Assembly (NCBI GenBank): GCA_003991915.1
Contig: RQTK01000239.1
Coordinates: 495,519-559,518, forward strand
Source of the DNA: Elysia chlorotica
Lineage: Eukaryota > Mollusca > Gastropoda > Plakobranchidae
Length of the DNA stretch: 64,000 nt
Direction of reading: 5' to 3'
Part shown: one piece after another, positions 22,001 to 34,445 of the stretch
How the letters are laid out: each line of letters opens with the position of its first letter
Position numbering within the stretch: position 1 is the stretch's first letter
The notes under the pieces: model-generated
The model's input: the letters and a program-made list of their open reading frames with translations, nothing else
What the model was told of the DNA's origin: nothing
Database searches by the model: none
Made by a program: the position numbers and the translations under genes

Positions 22001-24508
22001 GTCAAAGACTTCCATCCACTAAACCCGGCTTTACCCTCAACTACACCAGGTCTGGCTGCCGCAGGCAAGGCCGGCCAGCAGATCCCTCTGCTGATCCCCC
22101 AGAACACGCGGCTGAACACAGTGCTCACCAGCAACCAGATCCTGCACCAGATTGGCCTGGTCAACAAGACGTCCGGGGCGATCCAGCAGATCATCACGCA
22201 CTCGTCCCAGCCGACCATCATCACGCAGGTCTCGCAGGCCGGCGGCCAGCCCATCACGCAGATGAAGGTCAGTGCTAGTGTTGGGGTCCTGGTGGGTTGT
22301 TAACACCCTTAACCCTTTCCCATCACGCCGCACACATGTTATGCTCTTGTGCCAGCACATCCTTGCATTGATCTGCACGTTTTCCATTTTGAAATAATAA
22401 GATTCAAAGCTTTTACCTTTATTAATTTGTTTTAATTCCCCCACAAATGTTCACATACAAAGAGTAAGCCTTGAATAATGCGATTTTAAAAGATTTAAGA
22501 CCACTAAAAGGAAAAGAGTAAGCCTTGAATAATGCGATTTTAAAAGATTAAGACCACTAAAAGGAAGGCAATCAAGTGAAAGAGAATCTTAGTATGAAAC
22601 AAAACATGCTCATTCTCTATGTTACTCCTCCCCCACAATCATCTTCAGGTTTCTCTGACCTCGGGCAACCAGACCCTGACCGCAGGCACTCCCATTACCG
22701 TGACCCAGGTGACCTCGGCAGGAGGGCCTGGCATCGGGCTGAGCCTTAGCGGGCCGGGCCCCGTCAAGACTGCAACCATCACGTCGCTGGAGGCGGGCGG
22801 CACCCCCACTGGCATCCAGGTCCACGCAGTCCAACAGGGCCAGGCAGGGGTGGCCAAGCAGCAGCAGAGCCTCGTTACAGCGCAGGCGGTGGCAGCAGGA
22901 CAGCAGCAAAGCCTCGTCACAGCGCAGACTTTACAGGTAGCCTGTTTACGATGAACTCTTTCTATACATAAACTTTTTCTGAGGCACAAATTGCATTTTT
23001 TTTCTTCAAAGTTTTAATACAAACTTGGGGTGAAATAGACTTTTAGGCTGTCCCCAAGGGGGTTATCTTGAACGGACTTCACTGTATACATTGCTACTGG
23101 CTTACCTAGTAGAGTTCGGGGCCTTTGTTCAGGAGGGCTTCTGTTGGATATCTCAATTGGGAAAATTTATCAGTGGGATTTCACCCGCTACTGGTTGCGT
23201 TTGTTTCAGTACTTGATCAGCTAAGACGGCCTTTTTGTTTGAAGTTGTAGTTGTAGAATCTCAAGCTTTCTCACCCCCCACCCCTTCTTTTTCGTTGTGG
23301 AAATTGGTTTTTACTGATTCTTGTTGTCTTACCTAGGCATGAAAATTTAACTTAGTCTAGGCCACAGCTTTATATTTTCACACAATTTTTTTTTTCATAG
23401 GGTTATTTGTATGGGGAAACTGGTTTTATAATTATGTTTCCAAGTCCAATCCATGACGTTTTATTGATTATGGTTATCTGTACTAAACTTTGGAGACTTT
23501 GTATTTTAGGATTAATAGAAGAAATTTTAACTCGTACTGACTTTGTATTTTAGGATTAATAGAAGAAATGTTTAACTCGTACAAGAGCTCCAAACTTTCG
23601 ATTTAGAAGATTTCTATTTACAGCGTCAATTCCTTTAACTCAAGATTGTTCTCCCCACACAGATCCAGCAGGCGGGCACATCGGCCCCAACGAGCAGCCA
23701 GAGCACGCTTGCCGCAGCCAGCCCTGTCCAGTTCCTGCAGGTGAGCAACGCCTCTGGTCAGTCTGTCTCTCAGGCAGCGGGGGTGACCAGTGTCCTGCGG
23801 GCGGTCAGTGTGGTCTCCCGCGCACAGACGCCCACCCAGATCAGCCTGGTCTCGTCCAGCCCAGCCCTGCAGTCGGCGACGGTGGCCCAGCCAGCGGCCT
23901 CGGTTCAGGTGAGTGTCTCTGTGTAGACCTAGAGTTGTTGAACGGATCTAGAATCGTACGCCATGTTTTTCGGCTCAAGTTACCTTAAGATCAGGACCAT
24001 ACAGTTTTATCAGCTTGTAATTTTCGTGATAAAATGTACAATTTATAAATATTCCTAAAAAAAACACAAAAAAAACCTGTGTACAGCCATGAAATATGTC
24101 ATGTATCTCTTGTCTATCCAACATTCTGCATTATCATTGTCCTAACAATCACCTTCCTATTTCCCTTGTCTATCAACACTCTGCACTCTGATTGTCCTAA
24201 CAAATCATTAAAGGCCTCGTTCCTATTTCCCTTGTCTATCAACACTCTGCACTTTCATTGCCCTACCAAATTATGAAAGACCTCTTTCTGTTTATCTTGT
24301 CTACCCGCAGTCTGTGCAGCTGACGACTGCTGGGACCTCTGACAGCGGTGCAGGAGCGCAGACTCACGTCATTGCCCAGAACGTGCCAGCGCCGGCTGCC
24401 ATGGCAACGGTAGTCACACAGACCAACCAGCCGGAGCCAACACAGAGCACTGCCGGCGGACAGAAGGCTTCGCCCTACGCAATGAGGACGAGGAATACCA
24501 AGCACTAG
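1063..24508 (+). CDS. helicase domino / EP400-like chromatin remodeller, long isoform (3' part of gene)
   Basis: C-terminal part of a SWR1/INO80-class ATPase that works in histone-variant exchange and acetyltransferase complexes in the nucleus; the ATPase exons lie left of the window. Exons that join in phase: 1063-1245, 1637-1720, 2253-2381, 9073-9108 (or its copy 11076-11111), 11621-11777, 12172-12299, 12792-12941, 13303-13524, 14030-14392, 16350-16484, 17164-17337, 18038-18227, 18640-18866, 19555-19677, 20272-20434, 20989-21078, 22050-22267, 22649-22936, 23663-23908, 24311-24508. The sum is 3504 nt, a multiple of three. Family landmarks are ALCKAEDETDAQAAKQ, LTPIERYA, WCPPTPPQDD, PRSLFDKP, the SANT region, SRPLRTEQLYSQ, GINYD, NIIVNAPAG..AINKR and the basic end MRTRNTKH. 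I recognise the family securely. Domino is the insect name, and vertebrates split this role between EP400 and SRCAP. Confidence 0.93.
2253..4499 (+). CDS. alternative 3' terminal coding exon of domino: SRCAP-like AT-hook tail
   Basis: The exon beginning at 2253 (EDIENSKKDWELARLK..) has a good internal donor, CAG|GTGAAA, after 2381. If that donor is not used, the frame stays open for a further 705 codons to TAG at 4497-4499. The extra tail starts with a lysine-rich stretch holding an AT-hook core, GRGRPRK (about 2418-2438). It continues as a low-complexity S/T/P/V/Q-rich sequence with a P-rich patch (KPPTPKTPPDPNVPPPW) and repeated VRPGV/IRPG units near the end. Its base composition is coding-like and GC-richer than the introns on either side. 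Poly(A) signals follow from 5333. In vertebrates the corresponding place of SRCAP also carries AT-hooks. The existence of the short transcript is inferred from the open frame and signals, not proven. Confidence 0.85.
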   Translation, partial: EDIENSKKDWELARLKALKEEEERRAELEEDEMLYIYSKDESQVKKSQKPGKNKSGRGRPRKAGKTNPVDSSDIDESNVTSPGSISSRRSSERLSPQKVNPKGKPKASNKVAEKTVNGKTNVAKAVVNDAKKKVKAAATVLQKKTQKGSSKGSDIDKNGSVNGPAKAEPKSKTKGDETKPPRVRKPKAPKESANKDINGDKKAKATPTAKSPVVLIQNGHTTHVNNKLATQARNALLKQQAQQAGHLQPNCTSVVLNNLPARSLPQPLSLVSSPTVRPLLKPPTPKTPPDPNVPPPWSNPNLVIRTRKAAVHSPVVLGQARASKNPVSSHSVLQQSLTRPPNFSVPAANSTSLISVSITPASSTATVVTLAGSIQQQAGVDRNIFQLFTPNTSTATLTPTGLRQVSPGVVNQLRGATLINSANLQGARFITTGLAGQPSFVVSAGPRPVSVASASGGAGSPALTLIPAGQAVSSGNMRSMLNTARLASPITLQGLGSLPYAVNLIRNSSGNLTLPISSQQQILQASSLAQVAGQPGYVLITPRTPRLNTSHAAPMVSLVQTTQAGQRVQLLAQVPVSNSSASQVIQGVSLAANPAQAKLVSPAKSGTSLAKSAHFVSPGKQHVVAGPSPVKQNVPNLVPLTQVIGLSTPPKSGASVLGVGQVRPGVVGISNLRPGISGINSIRPGTLSISPIKSNIVGLAPLKQTIVTLPAGTIRPGANQSSPAAVNPTVGIVQTKLPTPTTNSQNPS
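4500..5700 (+). promoter_or_regulatory. 3' UTR and poly(A) signals of the short domino isoform
   Basis: AT-rich sequence after the 4499 stop, without coding features. AATAAA hexamers occur at 5333-5338, 5538-5543 and 5693-5698; an A-rich run at 5480-5518 lies between the first two. Any of these could end the short transcript. Which one is used cannot be told from sequence. Confidence 0.55.
5956..6022. mobile_element. short foldback (MITE-like) element, copy A
   Basis: The two halves are inverted copies. The left arm begins AACGTTGTAAGCTTACAAC; the reverse complement of the right arm begins AACGTCGCAGTAGCTTACAAC. A related inverted repeat lies at 39532-39612, and both are followed by TTACTTACAA. 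Small size, hairpin form and dispersed copies suggest a non-autonomous element. No target duplication was identified. Confidence 0.55.
9073..9108 (+). CDS. 12-codon domino microexon, copy 1
   Basis: Acceptor ..CATCAACCACAG and donor CCT|GTAAGT bound 36 nt that read MFISELDGAEMP in the frame of the flanking exons. It joins exon 2253-2381 to exon 11621-11777 without changing phase. The same microexon lies again at 11076-11111 inside a 2 kb tandem duplication. Confidence 0.8.
9602..9637 (+). pseudogene. truncated copy of the WCPPTPPQDD exon of domino
   Basis: The first duplication unit ends inside a copy of exon 11621-11777. The acceptor and the first 36 nt (MWCPPTPPQDDN) are preserved, then the sequence jumps to the start of the second unit and reads ACC CTC TAG. 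No donor follows nearby, so this is a dead exon fragment. If its acceptor were used it would end translation after two more codons. Confidence 0.8.
9638..11655. repeat. 2.03 kb tandem duplication, unit 2
   Basis: Second copy of 7606-9637. It runs into the intact exon 11621-11777, so its right end is the original locus. The left edge of unit 1 and right edge of unit 2 therefore mark the ancestral segment. Confidence 0.9.
11076..11111 (+). CDS. 12-codon domino microexon, copy 2
   Basis: Same acceptor and donor context as the copy at 9073. The two differ by two silent changes (TTC/TTT and GAG/GAA), so the peptide MFISELDGAEMP is identical. Either copy, or both in series, would keep frame. The copies may be alternative or redundant. 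Confidence 0.8.
12687..12758 (+). mobile_element. SINE 3' fragment
   Basis: Matches the last 70 bp of the intact SINE at 60301-60555: CTTGGGGCCTATCCACAATTT.., CTATATAGTGCTGACGTTGGAC, then CAACT repeats. It lies just upstream of the acceptor of exon 12792. Confidence 0.8.
12792..13524 (+). CDS. SANT/Myb-like domain exons of domino
   Basis: Two exons (12792-12941 and 13303-13524) encode a Q/P-rich lead followed by PEWLVHEEWALLEAVQHIQK, then VNWDFVSDFV, then CRYQYEYVVLPREDGK. The spaced tryptophans and the final CR.QYE..V.PREDGK block match the SANT region of EP400/DOM-A. In this family the SANT module distinguishes p400-type from SRCAP-type proteins. The read-through isoform ending at 4499 would lack it. 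Confidence 0.9.
14030..24508 (+). CDS. glutamine-rich p400-type C-terminal exons of domino
   Basis: Twelve GC-rich exons in AT-rich introns. The first (14030-14392) ends in a Q/A tract of CAG/GCG codons. Exon 17164-17337 carries GNIIVNAPAGL..FAAINKRIS, close to a conserved EP400 segment. Exon 18640-18866 holds LTQHQINILRQSQQS, similar to the EP400 'LLRQQQ' region. Later exons are Q/T/V/S-rich transactivation-like sequence. The last exon ends PYAMRTRNTKH then TAG. Exon 19555-19677 has a second in-frame donor 12 nt downstream (see findings). Confidence 0.88.
14363..14829. repeat. duplicated exon end plus donor
   Basis: Bases 14363-14454 (last 30 nt of exon 14030-14392, its donor and about 60 bp of intron) recur at 14737-14829, with the GTG|GTAGGT donor intact. 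Between them lie a SINE tail fragment (14537-14597) and a GATTAAGCYTCTACTGAGACC block that recurs at about 14459, 14649, 15102 and 15270. Confidence 0.85.
14822..15064 (-). mobile_element. near full-length tRNA-derived SINE, minus orientation
   Basis: The reverse complement reads from a GGCACGGTGGCCCAGTGG-type head with A box, through a GTTCGAATCC B box, the CTGGTTGG/GTGTCAGTATAATGTGACC body and the TGTTGGAC..CAACTC tail. It shares the family of the complete copy at 60301. Part of its head (about 15207-15236) was copied again by a local 169 bp duplication. Confidence 0.85.
15038..15377. repeat. tandem duplication of about 169 bp
   Basis: 15038-15206 and 15207-15377 repeat the unit TTCTACCAC..GGGCCACCGTGCCCCTCTG..GATTAAGCCTCTACTGAGACC..CAGGAGTCATGGCA. 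The unit joins the SINE head to the adjoining intron, so it formed after the SINE inserted. Confidence 0.8.
15398..15482 (+). mobile_element. SINE 3' fragment
   Basis: TTTTCAGACGTTAGTCTTGGGATCC.., CACAATATAGC, GCTGACGTTGGACAC, CCAACTC: the terminal third of the common SINE family. Confidence 0.7.
16090..16262 (+). mobile_element. 5'-truncated SINE
   Basis: TACTGGTTGGATCGGTGTCAGT.., TGGTGTGTGGCAGCACA, GGGGCCTGTCCACAATTTAGCC, GTTGGACGCTAAGC: body and tail of the family without the tRNA-like head. Confidence 0.75.
18895..19160. repeat. intronic tandem duplication, unit about 130 bp
   Basis: Begins about 30 bp after the donor of exon 18640-18866. Both units contain CTTTGCTTTTAGTAAGTCT.., GCAAGTGATGTATAGTTG and GAAAATGGGGCTTA. 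No exon sequence is included. Confidence 0.85.
21305..21770 (+). mobile_element. diverged SINE copies, variant head
   Basis: A GTGTTGGTTTCTCAATTAGGAGGTCC..GGTTTGAAACCC head (B-box-like, about 21489-21530), then the family body (GGCAGTATAATGTGAC, GGCTGAGACAGG) and tail (CCTATATAGTGCTGAC). A tail of a second copy lies at about 21310-21410. The head differs from that of the copy at 60301. Confidence 0.6.
21788..22063. repeat. 139 bp tandem duplication across the acceptor of exon 22050
   Basis: 21788-21926 and 21927-22063 share TTAACTYTATCACAAAGTTGCATCCACTAAC, GATTGTCAAAGACTTC and CTGGCTGCC. The right copy holds the real acceptor (CACCAG|GTCTGG); the left holds a relic (CACCAAGTCTGG) plus about 12 nt of former exon. 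Confidence 0.85.
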
Positions 24509-26050
24509 AGCTGCTGGTGTTACCGTCAATTAAACCTTGGAGAACAAATGTTCATAATTATTAGGAAATACAATACTGAGCCAAATAGTACCAAAGAAAG
24601 TTACCGTTAACACAGAAACAGGACAAGAAAATATCCCATTCGTTTCAAATTATAGTCCTGGTTCTTTTTCTTACTTTTTTTAAATATAAAAATATCTTCG
24701 GCAGTACTCAAGTGGTTCAGCATTCAGCTGCAAGTTCCAAACAACCAGTGTATGCACAAATAGGCTTAAATTGTGTAGGCTGACATCCAGCAACAGAGAC
24801 ATTAAAACCAGACCTACATTTTTGTTTGTTAAAATTCAACCATTGCCTTTCTACATGTATCTGGTAGGGGTACCTGTAGCAAATTTTTTTTAACCAAAAT
24901 TATTTCGAAAATAAATTGTTATTGAATGTCAAGCATTCAGTCTCAGGCAAGCACCTCTGTATATGAGGCAGAGAGATTTGAAGTTGATAATTAGTCTTAT
25001 TGCAAGAAAGCATCACTATTAGTAGTATTGAGCTAAGCCATATTTAGCTCTACAGTGTAAATAAAAAACAACAAATATCCTAAACACAGTTACTGTCACA
25101 CTATTGTTCCTAGATCTTTCATTTATACTCAAATGCTTTGTGTAAAAAAAAAAATTAATAAATAAGGGTCCAATTCTGTAGCACAGAACCTAGTTAACAT
25201 TTATCCTCATATAGCAGCATGTAACACTATAGTCACAACCTGTATTTTTCTTTTGCCTCTCTCTCTTTCTCAGTGCATTACTGTAATTGTAAAACTGTCA
25301 ATATGAATGGATATTAACTTTGTAATGTAAAACTGTGGACAAAAATTATTTTTCTTTTTTTTTCCCCCATCAGAATAATCTTAATTGATACTGAAAAAGC
25401 AAGACATAATGGATCTTTGTTTAAAGAGCCTATAATGAGCATTGACCTTTAAATATTGTAATTAACTGTTTTGATGTAAAATTATCATTCATTGTGTTGT
25501 TTGTTTTTTTGCTTCATATTTCTGTGTTGCAATGCATCAACGGATTTGTCTTATAAACCTCTCTCTCTCTCATTAATAGGTATGCCTACCATTGTCTTTT
25601 GAAAGATATCCTTGCTTTGTATAGAACCCACTGGTTGAAATTTGATGTATTTTTAGACATATAGGTGCATTTTGGGACATTTAGCTTGTCTTTATTTGAT
25701 GCCAATAAATACAAATGTACAGAATGAAGATATAGAAACAGGAGTGCATGGTGTAAGCATTTTGGTATGAAATAAATCTGATTTTATCATTTTCAAATAT
25801 CTGTCTGAGTGAATAAAAATGGAGCTCAAAGGCAGAGCTAAAAATGTGAAATTTTTAACAGTTTGAAGTTAATTTTGTAAACACTACTTGAACAACTTTC
25901 TATTGCCCTGTTGTGGAACTTCTGATACTCATAACCCAACGCAGTTTCACGAATTACATTATGTAGACTACAACGTAAATATTTTCAATGTGTGAAAAAT
26001 TTGCCTTTAAAAGCACATTTTTATGAAGAAAATAAAAGGGTTTCCTTATT
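24509..26050 (+). promoter_or_regulatory. 3' UTR of long domino isoform with poly(A) signals
   Basis: AT-rich, no coding pattern. AATAAA hexamers lie at 25704-25709, 25771-25776 and 25812-25817; further A-rich stretches occur near 26035. The cluster near 25.7-25.8 kb is the likeliest end of the long transcript, about 1.3 kb after the stop. Confidence 0.55.
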
Positions 26051-27261
26051 TGAGAGTCTTAAAGGAAGTTTACTTTAAGTGTCACACACTAGTTTTAATA
26101 AATTTAAAAAAGGACTTTTTGAATAAAGATTCGTGATGGAAGTTAGAATTTTGGACCCGTTTTGAGCAATTTCAAAATAGCAGTTTACATGGTAAGTATT
26201 AACCTTTTCTAGATTCGTGATGGAAGTAAAAATTTTGGACCAGTTTTGAGCAATTTCAAGATGGCAGATTACATGGTTTTAAAAAGCAATTCCAGTTAGT
26301 TGTTGACGCGCTCCAGAAAAGATAAAGATTGGTGATGGTTACTTGTGTCGATGTGTTAGAAAAATTATACTGGTTTGATTGCTACGCATACCAGTGTAGG
26401 ATAAAGAAATTCTTTATGTAAATTCATTCTTTTCGTTTATGTGAAACAATTTGTTTTTAAATGAATGAATTAAATTATATTTGAATAAAAACCGAAAATA
26501 CATTCCTCAAAGACTTAAGAGTTGAAATAAGAATAAGCGTTTGTTAATTCTCTATTTGCTTATTAGTTTTACATTCCTATTTATTTTGATCACTAGCACA
26601 TGTGTGTGCAAAATGTCAATTTACTGCAGTCCGCTGTAGATAGATAGACCTCTAGGGAACGACATAAAAGTTTATTTTATCCTAAGTTTATATTAAGCAT
26701 TGACTAGAAAGAATAAAAGGGGATTAGGTGCCACAGAAATAGTTTGTGCTCACATAGAAAAGAAAAAAAAGAAGAAAACTTGCTAGTAATCAAAATAAAT
26801 AGGAATGTAAAACCTGAGTGGAATTTTTTTTGCACATAATTGTTCATGTTTCATAATCAAAGTGTACTGAAGCCAACTCTTCTGCTTTTTCGATTGTGTG
26901 TAAGAGTAAATATATTGGACTGCTCAATAACATTTTTTCTTGAGGCTGTTTCAACCAAAGATATTAACCCACAGGTGGTTAGTTCTTACTCTAACTGTCA
27001 ATTTTGTTTGACTACGGTACAATTACAATAACAAGGCAATTGATGCCTACAGACCTTGAACAAGTGGTTTTCAATAATGTAAACAAGAAAAAAAAAAACA
27101 GCAAAAGAAAGTTTTCTTTTTCAAGTTACATTGAATTTATTCAAAATTTACATTGTCATAAATTAATCACTAAGTATGCAAACATTGAACTTTTTAGAAA
27201 CATCTATCAGACTTGTAAACTCGCCAACCCCCTCTCGCTAAGAGCCCCAGACATTCTCCAC
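26050..27261. other. intergenic region between convergent domino and COX6A
   Basis: No gene seen. Contains an 85 bp tandem duplication (about 26126-26205 and 26211-26275; GATTCGTGATGGAAGT.., GAGCAATTTCAA) and a dispersed AT-rich repeat at about 26640-26750 that resembles 38945-39070. A TTTATT near 27134 could be the COX6A poly(A) signal on the minus strand. Confidence 0.5.
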
Positions 27262-29823
<2,562 letters not shown>

Positions 29824-30625
29824 TTTGCAGCTCAATGTCAATGATTGTCAGGGTGAGGGTACAGCCAGTAAAAAAACTGGATCGTAGTTTTAACTGCATC
29901 TAAACGAAAAATGAAGTTACAATTAGCCTTCAGATTTTAGCTACATTTTTTTTCAGTTTTATTTTACCTCATGCGCAGCTTTTTATATATTTTGTTGATT
30001 ATAAATAAATTTGAAATACTTTGATTGGCCTTCGATTTGAAATAAAATAGAACTGTCCATTTCAAGTTGTTTAAAAAAACTATTTAAAAAATAAAAACAA
30101 TGGGAAAATGTGACAAACCACTCTTTACTGTTGTGAAAACAAAATAGGCCTAATAAATGTACACATTGGAAGAAAAGAAAAGTGAAAGTACGAATGAGGT
30201 TCTGTCCTTCTGTCTCAATTATAAACAGGTCTATATTATAACATATTCGGAATAGATTATTCCATGATGGGTCTTTCAATAAACATAGGTTACTACATTT
30301 ATTTCCGATGAATTCAAGTTAAAGTAACAAATGAACAAGAGGCTACACGTTGAACAGGATTAAATAAGACTACTAAATCTAGACTTGGGTATGGATCTGA
30401 CCTCCTTTATTAGCTTTTTTATTGTTTCTCTGTAACTTGGTAAGACATAAAATAGTAGGCATATTTACCTAGAAATCTTGATCTATATGTCTAGTTTGCT
30501 GATCATTACAGCAGATATCTAAACACTGCAATAAGGAATATCCATTAAATAGATCTTGACTGTTAAATTTTCGTCTATCACGGGTTTCGTAACCTTCGTG
30601 TTTCTGTTTTTTTTTCGCAGCCAAA
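29824..30625. promoter_or_regulatory. divergent COX6A / ERAL1 promoter region
   Basis: About 800 bp separates the COX6A start (minus) from the ERAL1 start (plus). It is AT-rich with no TATA box I would defend. TTTTTTTTTCGCAG ends at 30620, five bases before the ERAL1 ATG. It looks like a splice acceptor, so ERAL1 may have a non-coding first exon within this interval. Confidence 0.45.
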
Positions 30626-33600
30626 ATGTCTTGGAGCCTCAGACGTCACCTCTTTGGCTTGGGCATACCACCCTCTTCCATCAACTTTAACGTCTACCGC
30701 AGGACTGGCAAGAGCTTTGACGTCATCAAGTTTTCTTTAGGCGGACTGTTTAACATACCAAGAGCATCAAATTTTTCTAAGCATGTGGAAAATACTGGAA
30801 ATATATCTAATAATGGAATTACCGACGATGAAAATGTTGAACGTAGTGTTGGAAGGACTATAGGTATTAAATCTTTCTTTTAATTTAAACAAAAATTTCT
30901 TGATGGATTCCATTTTTAATTTTGAATGAATCTAATACTTTCAGATTTGTAAAGCATTGTAACTAAAGTAGTGCATACGTGTGGTCAGCCAAAAGTGTTA
31001 CAGGAGTGTTGGGCTGAGTGTGTCTGTGAGTTTGCAGTGCCTCGTAGTATGTTTGAGTAAAGGTGTGAATTCATAAGGACAGTTTGTTCGATTTAACGAA
31101 AGAAATCGACATGTTTTTTTAAGAGCGTGTAAAGCTACACGTGTAAATTTAGTGTATATATGAATGTTTATTTTTTATGGTTTTGCGTTATGGCACCACA
31201 TAAGTTTGTTTCAGTTCGAAAAAAGAAATTCGAAGTTTAATGGGATCGGAAACTTGGTGAGTGCATACATGTACATGTGTACCGGGATCAATATAAACGA
31301 GTTATAGTTTATTGTCCAATCCACCATAATGCCGATTGGTCAGTTCAGAGAAGATAGATCCGGGACCCATTGGTCATATCAGAGAGAGTAGATACACATT
31401 ACCTTGCACTTATAAATCGATCATATCAGATAGAGGAGCTGCCATACTCCATGCTGCTGATTGGTCAAATCATAGAGAGTAGATGCCAATCTTCACTGTC
31501 TTGTCTGATATGTGATCAGAAATTACAAGTCTTGTTATCTCACCTTCACCCAGAACTGATCAGAGGCACAAGTTGTTTTCTTACATCTCCCCTGCTCCCT
31601 TAGCGCTTTCTCTCAACCGCTATAAACAAAGACCTATAGATTCAAACAATGTAGCAGTATCAATACCCAGGGATACCCTCTACTGGTCCGTAACATCAAG
31701 TAAAAATCTTGTAATTAAGCAAACATGCTAAGAAACCAGTCTTCACACCTCATGGTTCTCCAGTATGCTTCACCATTCTTCAAAACCTGCTTATAAGACT
31801 GGAGCAGACAAGACCAGGAAGGTCGCACCTTTTAATTTGTTGATATTCTTAGTATAGAAATAGTGAGTCCTAAGTGAATAAGTCAAGGTCCTCAAGTCAC
31901 CCACTAATAGTGGGTGCCCCGCTGAACTGTGGTGGGAGAGCTACCTTTTATATCGGCGCCAATCAACGCTCATGTGGGATCGCTATAACCTTAAAGTAGG
32001 CGCTCTGCAGAGCCAGGGGTAATGTGCTTGATGGCAGAATTTCTTATGTTACTGGCTTTTCTATGTTATGAAAAAGTCTGACATCTATAAGGTTTTGATA
32101 CTTTTCGAATTGACAGGATTTCTTATATCAGTGGCTTTTTTATGTTATGAAAAAGTCTGACATATATATAAGGTTTTGATACTTTTCCAATTTGAAAAAG
32201 GAAAAAAGGTATAGTTTTTATGACATTAAGTTTATGTGCAGTACTATTCATTCTCATGCTATCAGATTCTCAGCGAGTGCGGGAACTGTTAGAGCCAGAT
32301 TCCCCAACAGACTCTCGACTGCTGCGTGTTGCTGTGATTGGTCGTCCAAACTGCGGAAAGTCTACCCTCACCAATGCATTAATGGGTTGGCGGGTGAGTT
32401 TCATGCCTAACTTCATAATGTCCGCATTGGGACATTAAGTGGCCATCTGCATCCGACTCCAAATCCTTCAGAAAAAAAACTATTTAAAAAAAATTAGTTC
32501 TTTTTTTACTGAAAATTTTGGCTTTGATTCTCTGAATTGAAATCTCACACCACCAATAGGCATTACAAAAACACTATATGTCAAGCAGGATTTCATGCTT
32601 ACCGCTGCCGAAGACATGCCTTTAGAAGAAATGGGGTTGGGAGAAGTTTGCCATAGAAAGAAAAAAAAGGAATCTATCATAAACAGTTTTTCAAATAAGG
32701 TAGGTAACTGTCTACTAATTTTAACATTTAAAGGTTCAGGTGTGTCATTTTCTGTAATTCAAATCCTCTTAATTTGAATTTTAGATCAAATCCCCAATAA
32801 TTCGAATTATGAGGTTTCCACTGTATATCATTGCAAAAAGAAATTCTCATTTGATTCAAGCAAAATAACTGAATGTCCAATGATATCTATTTTCACAACA
32901 ACCAAACAAACTTGTTTTTCTCCAGGTGTCTTCAGTATCTCAAAAAGTTCATACCACCAGGAGAAACACGCTGGGTGTTTTTACGCATGACACAACTCAA
33001 ATTGTAAATTCTTCAACCAATTCATTTTTTTAATTTATAACATGTACTTGTTTTGAACTCTGAGAAAAAGTAGATTTTCACTTGTATTGTATTGATCTTC
33101 TTCCTTGACTCCAAGCCTTCTTTCTCTATGTAATTATTTTCTAATTGGTTTTGTTTTACTCTGGATGTATTGATTCTTATTTGAGTCCCATAGTTACATT
33201 ACTTATCAATCGTTGACTCGAACTGCACTTTGATTTCTGTTAAAGTGTTGTACTCCTATATAAAAAATATATACATTATCGCTAAAAATGTAGGCAAAGT
33301 TTGTTTGTTCTTTATAAGGAATGAACAATGTTTTGTTATAATATTACCAAAAATAATATCTGAGGGATAAGTATACAACTTTAACTGTTTGAATTAAGAT
33401 TAGTTTAAAAAATGTATAAATATATATAAATTTGTATTATTCTGCTTAAGCATAGAGTGAAAAAATGAAGTTCTACTGTTTCTGTTTTTGAATGTGACAC
33501 TTCTCTTTGTTTCATTTGTCTATGTAATTAATGTCTATTAAGAAAGATGACTTTCCTCTGTGATATTATTGACATTATCATATCAACATGTTTTGTTGGA

Positions 33601-34377
33601 TAATAATCTATCTCATGTTGAAGTTGAAACTGAAATATGCCAATTTGATCTTAAAGAAGAACAAAAGTAGAATCTGGGTTACTATCAAAGGAATAAAGAA
33701 ATTTATTTTTTAATTATGTCAAATCTAAAATAAACAAGATAAATATATGGCGTTCTATTTCTTAAGCGATAATATGTGTTACTAAAACACATGTATGATA
33801 ATAACAATTTTATAAAGTTTATATTTTATTTTCCCAGGTATTTTTGGATACACCTGGTATATTGCAGCCCGGGAGTCGCAAAAAGTATTTTTATTTTTTC
33901 TTAATTAAGCAAACAATTTCTTTGAACTGATCAAGCAGGTTATAATTTATATCAAAGTTAACAAACAAGTTTCTTCTTGTTGTTGGTTGTTGATTTTTTG
34001 TTGGGTTTGTTGTTGCTTTTTTTTTGGGGGGGGGGGGGGTTGCTTACTTTACACCTTTACTAATTACTTCAAATCTTTCTCTAACAACTTACACATGTTT
34101 ATCTAATTATATCCTTCTTTCTTTCTCTCACACCAGTTAAAAAAAGAAAAGAATAACTTTTAAACCATCCGATAAATTAAATGGTATTTTTGTTTTATTC
34201 TCTTTTTTTTTCGGTTTCTCTCAGACACAATCTGGAAAAATCTTTGGAGATTGATCCTGTACGGAGTCTTGCCTCAGCTGACATAGGTATGGAAATATAC
34301 TTGCTTATTTGGTTTTAAATTACTTAACTCACCAGGCCTTGATCACTTAAATTAGTAGCCGAGAACCAATCCACATG

Positions 34378-34445
<68 letters not shown>

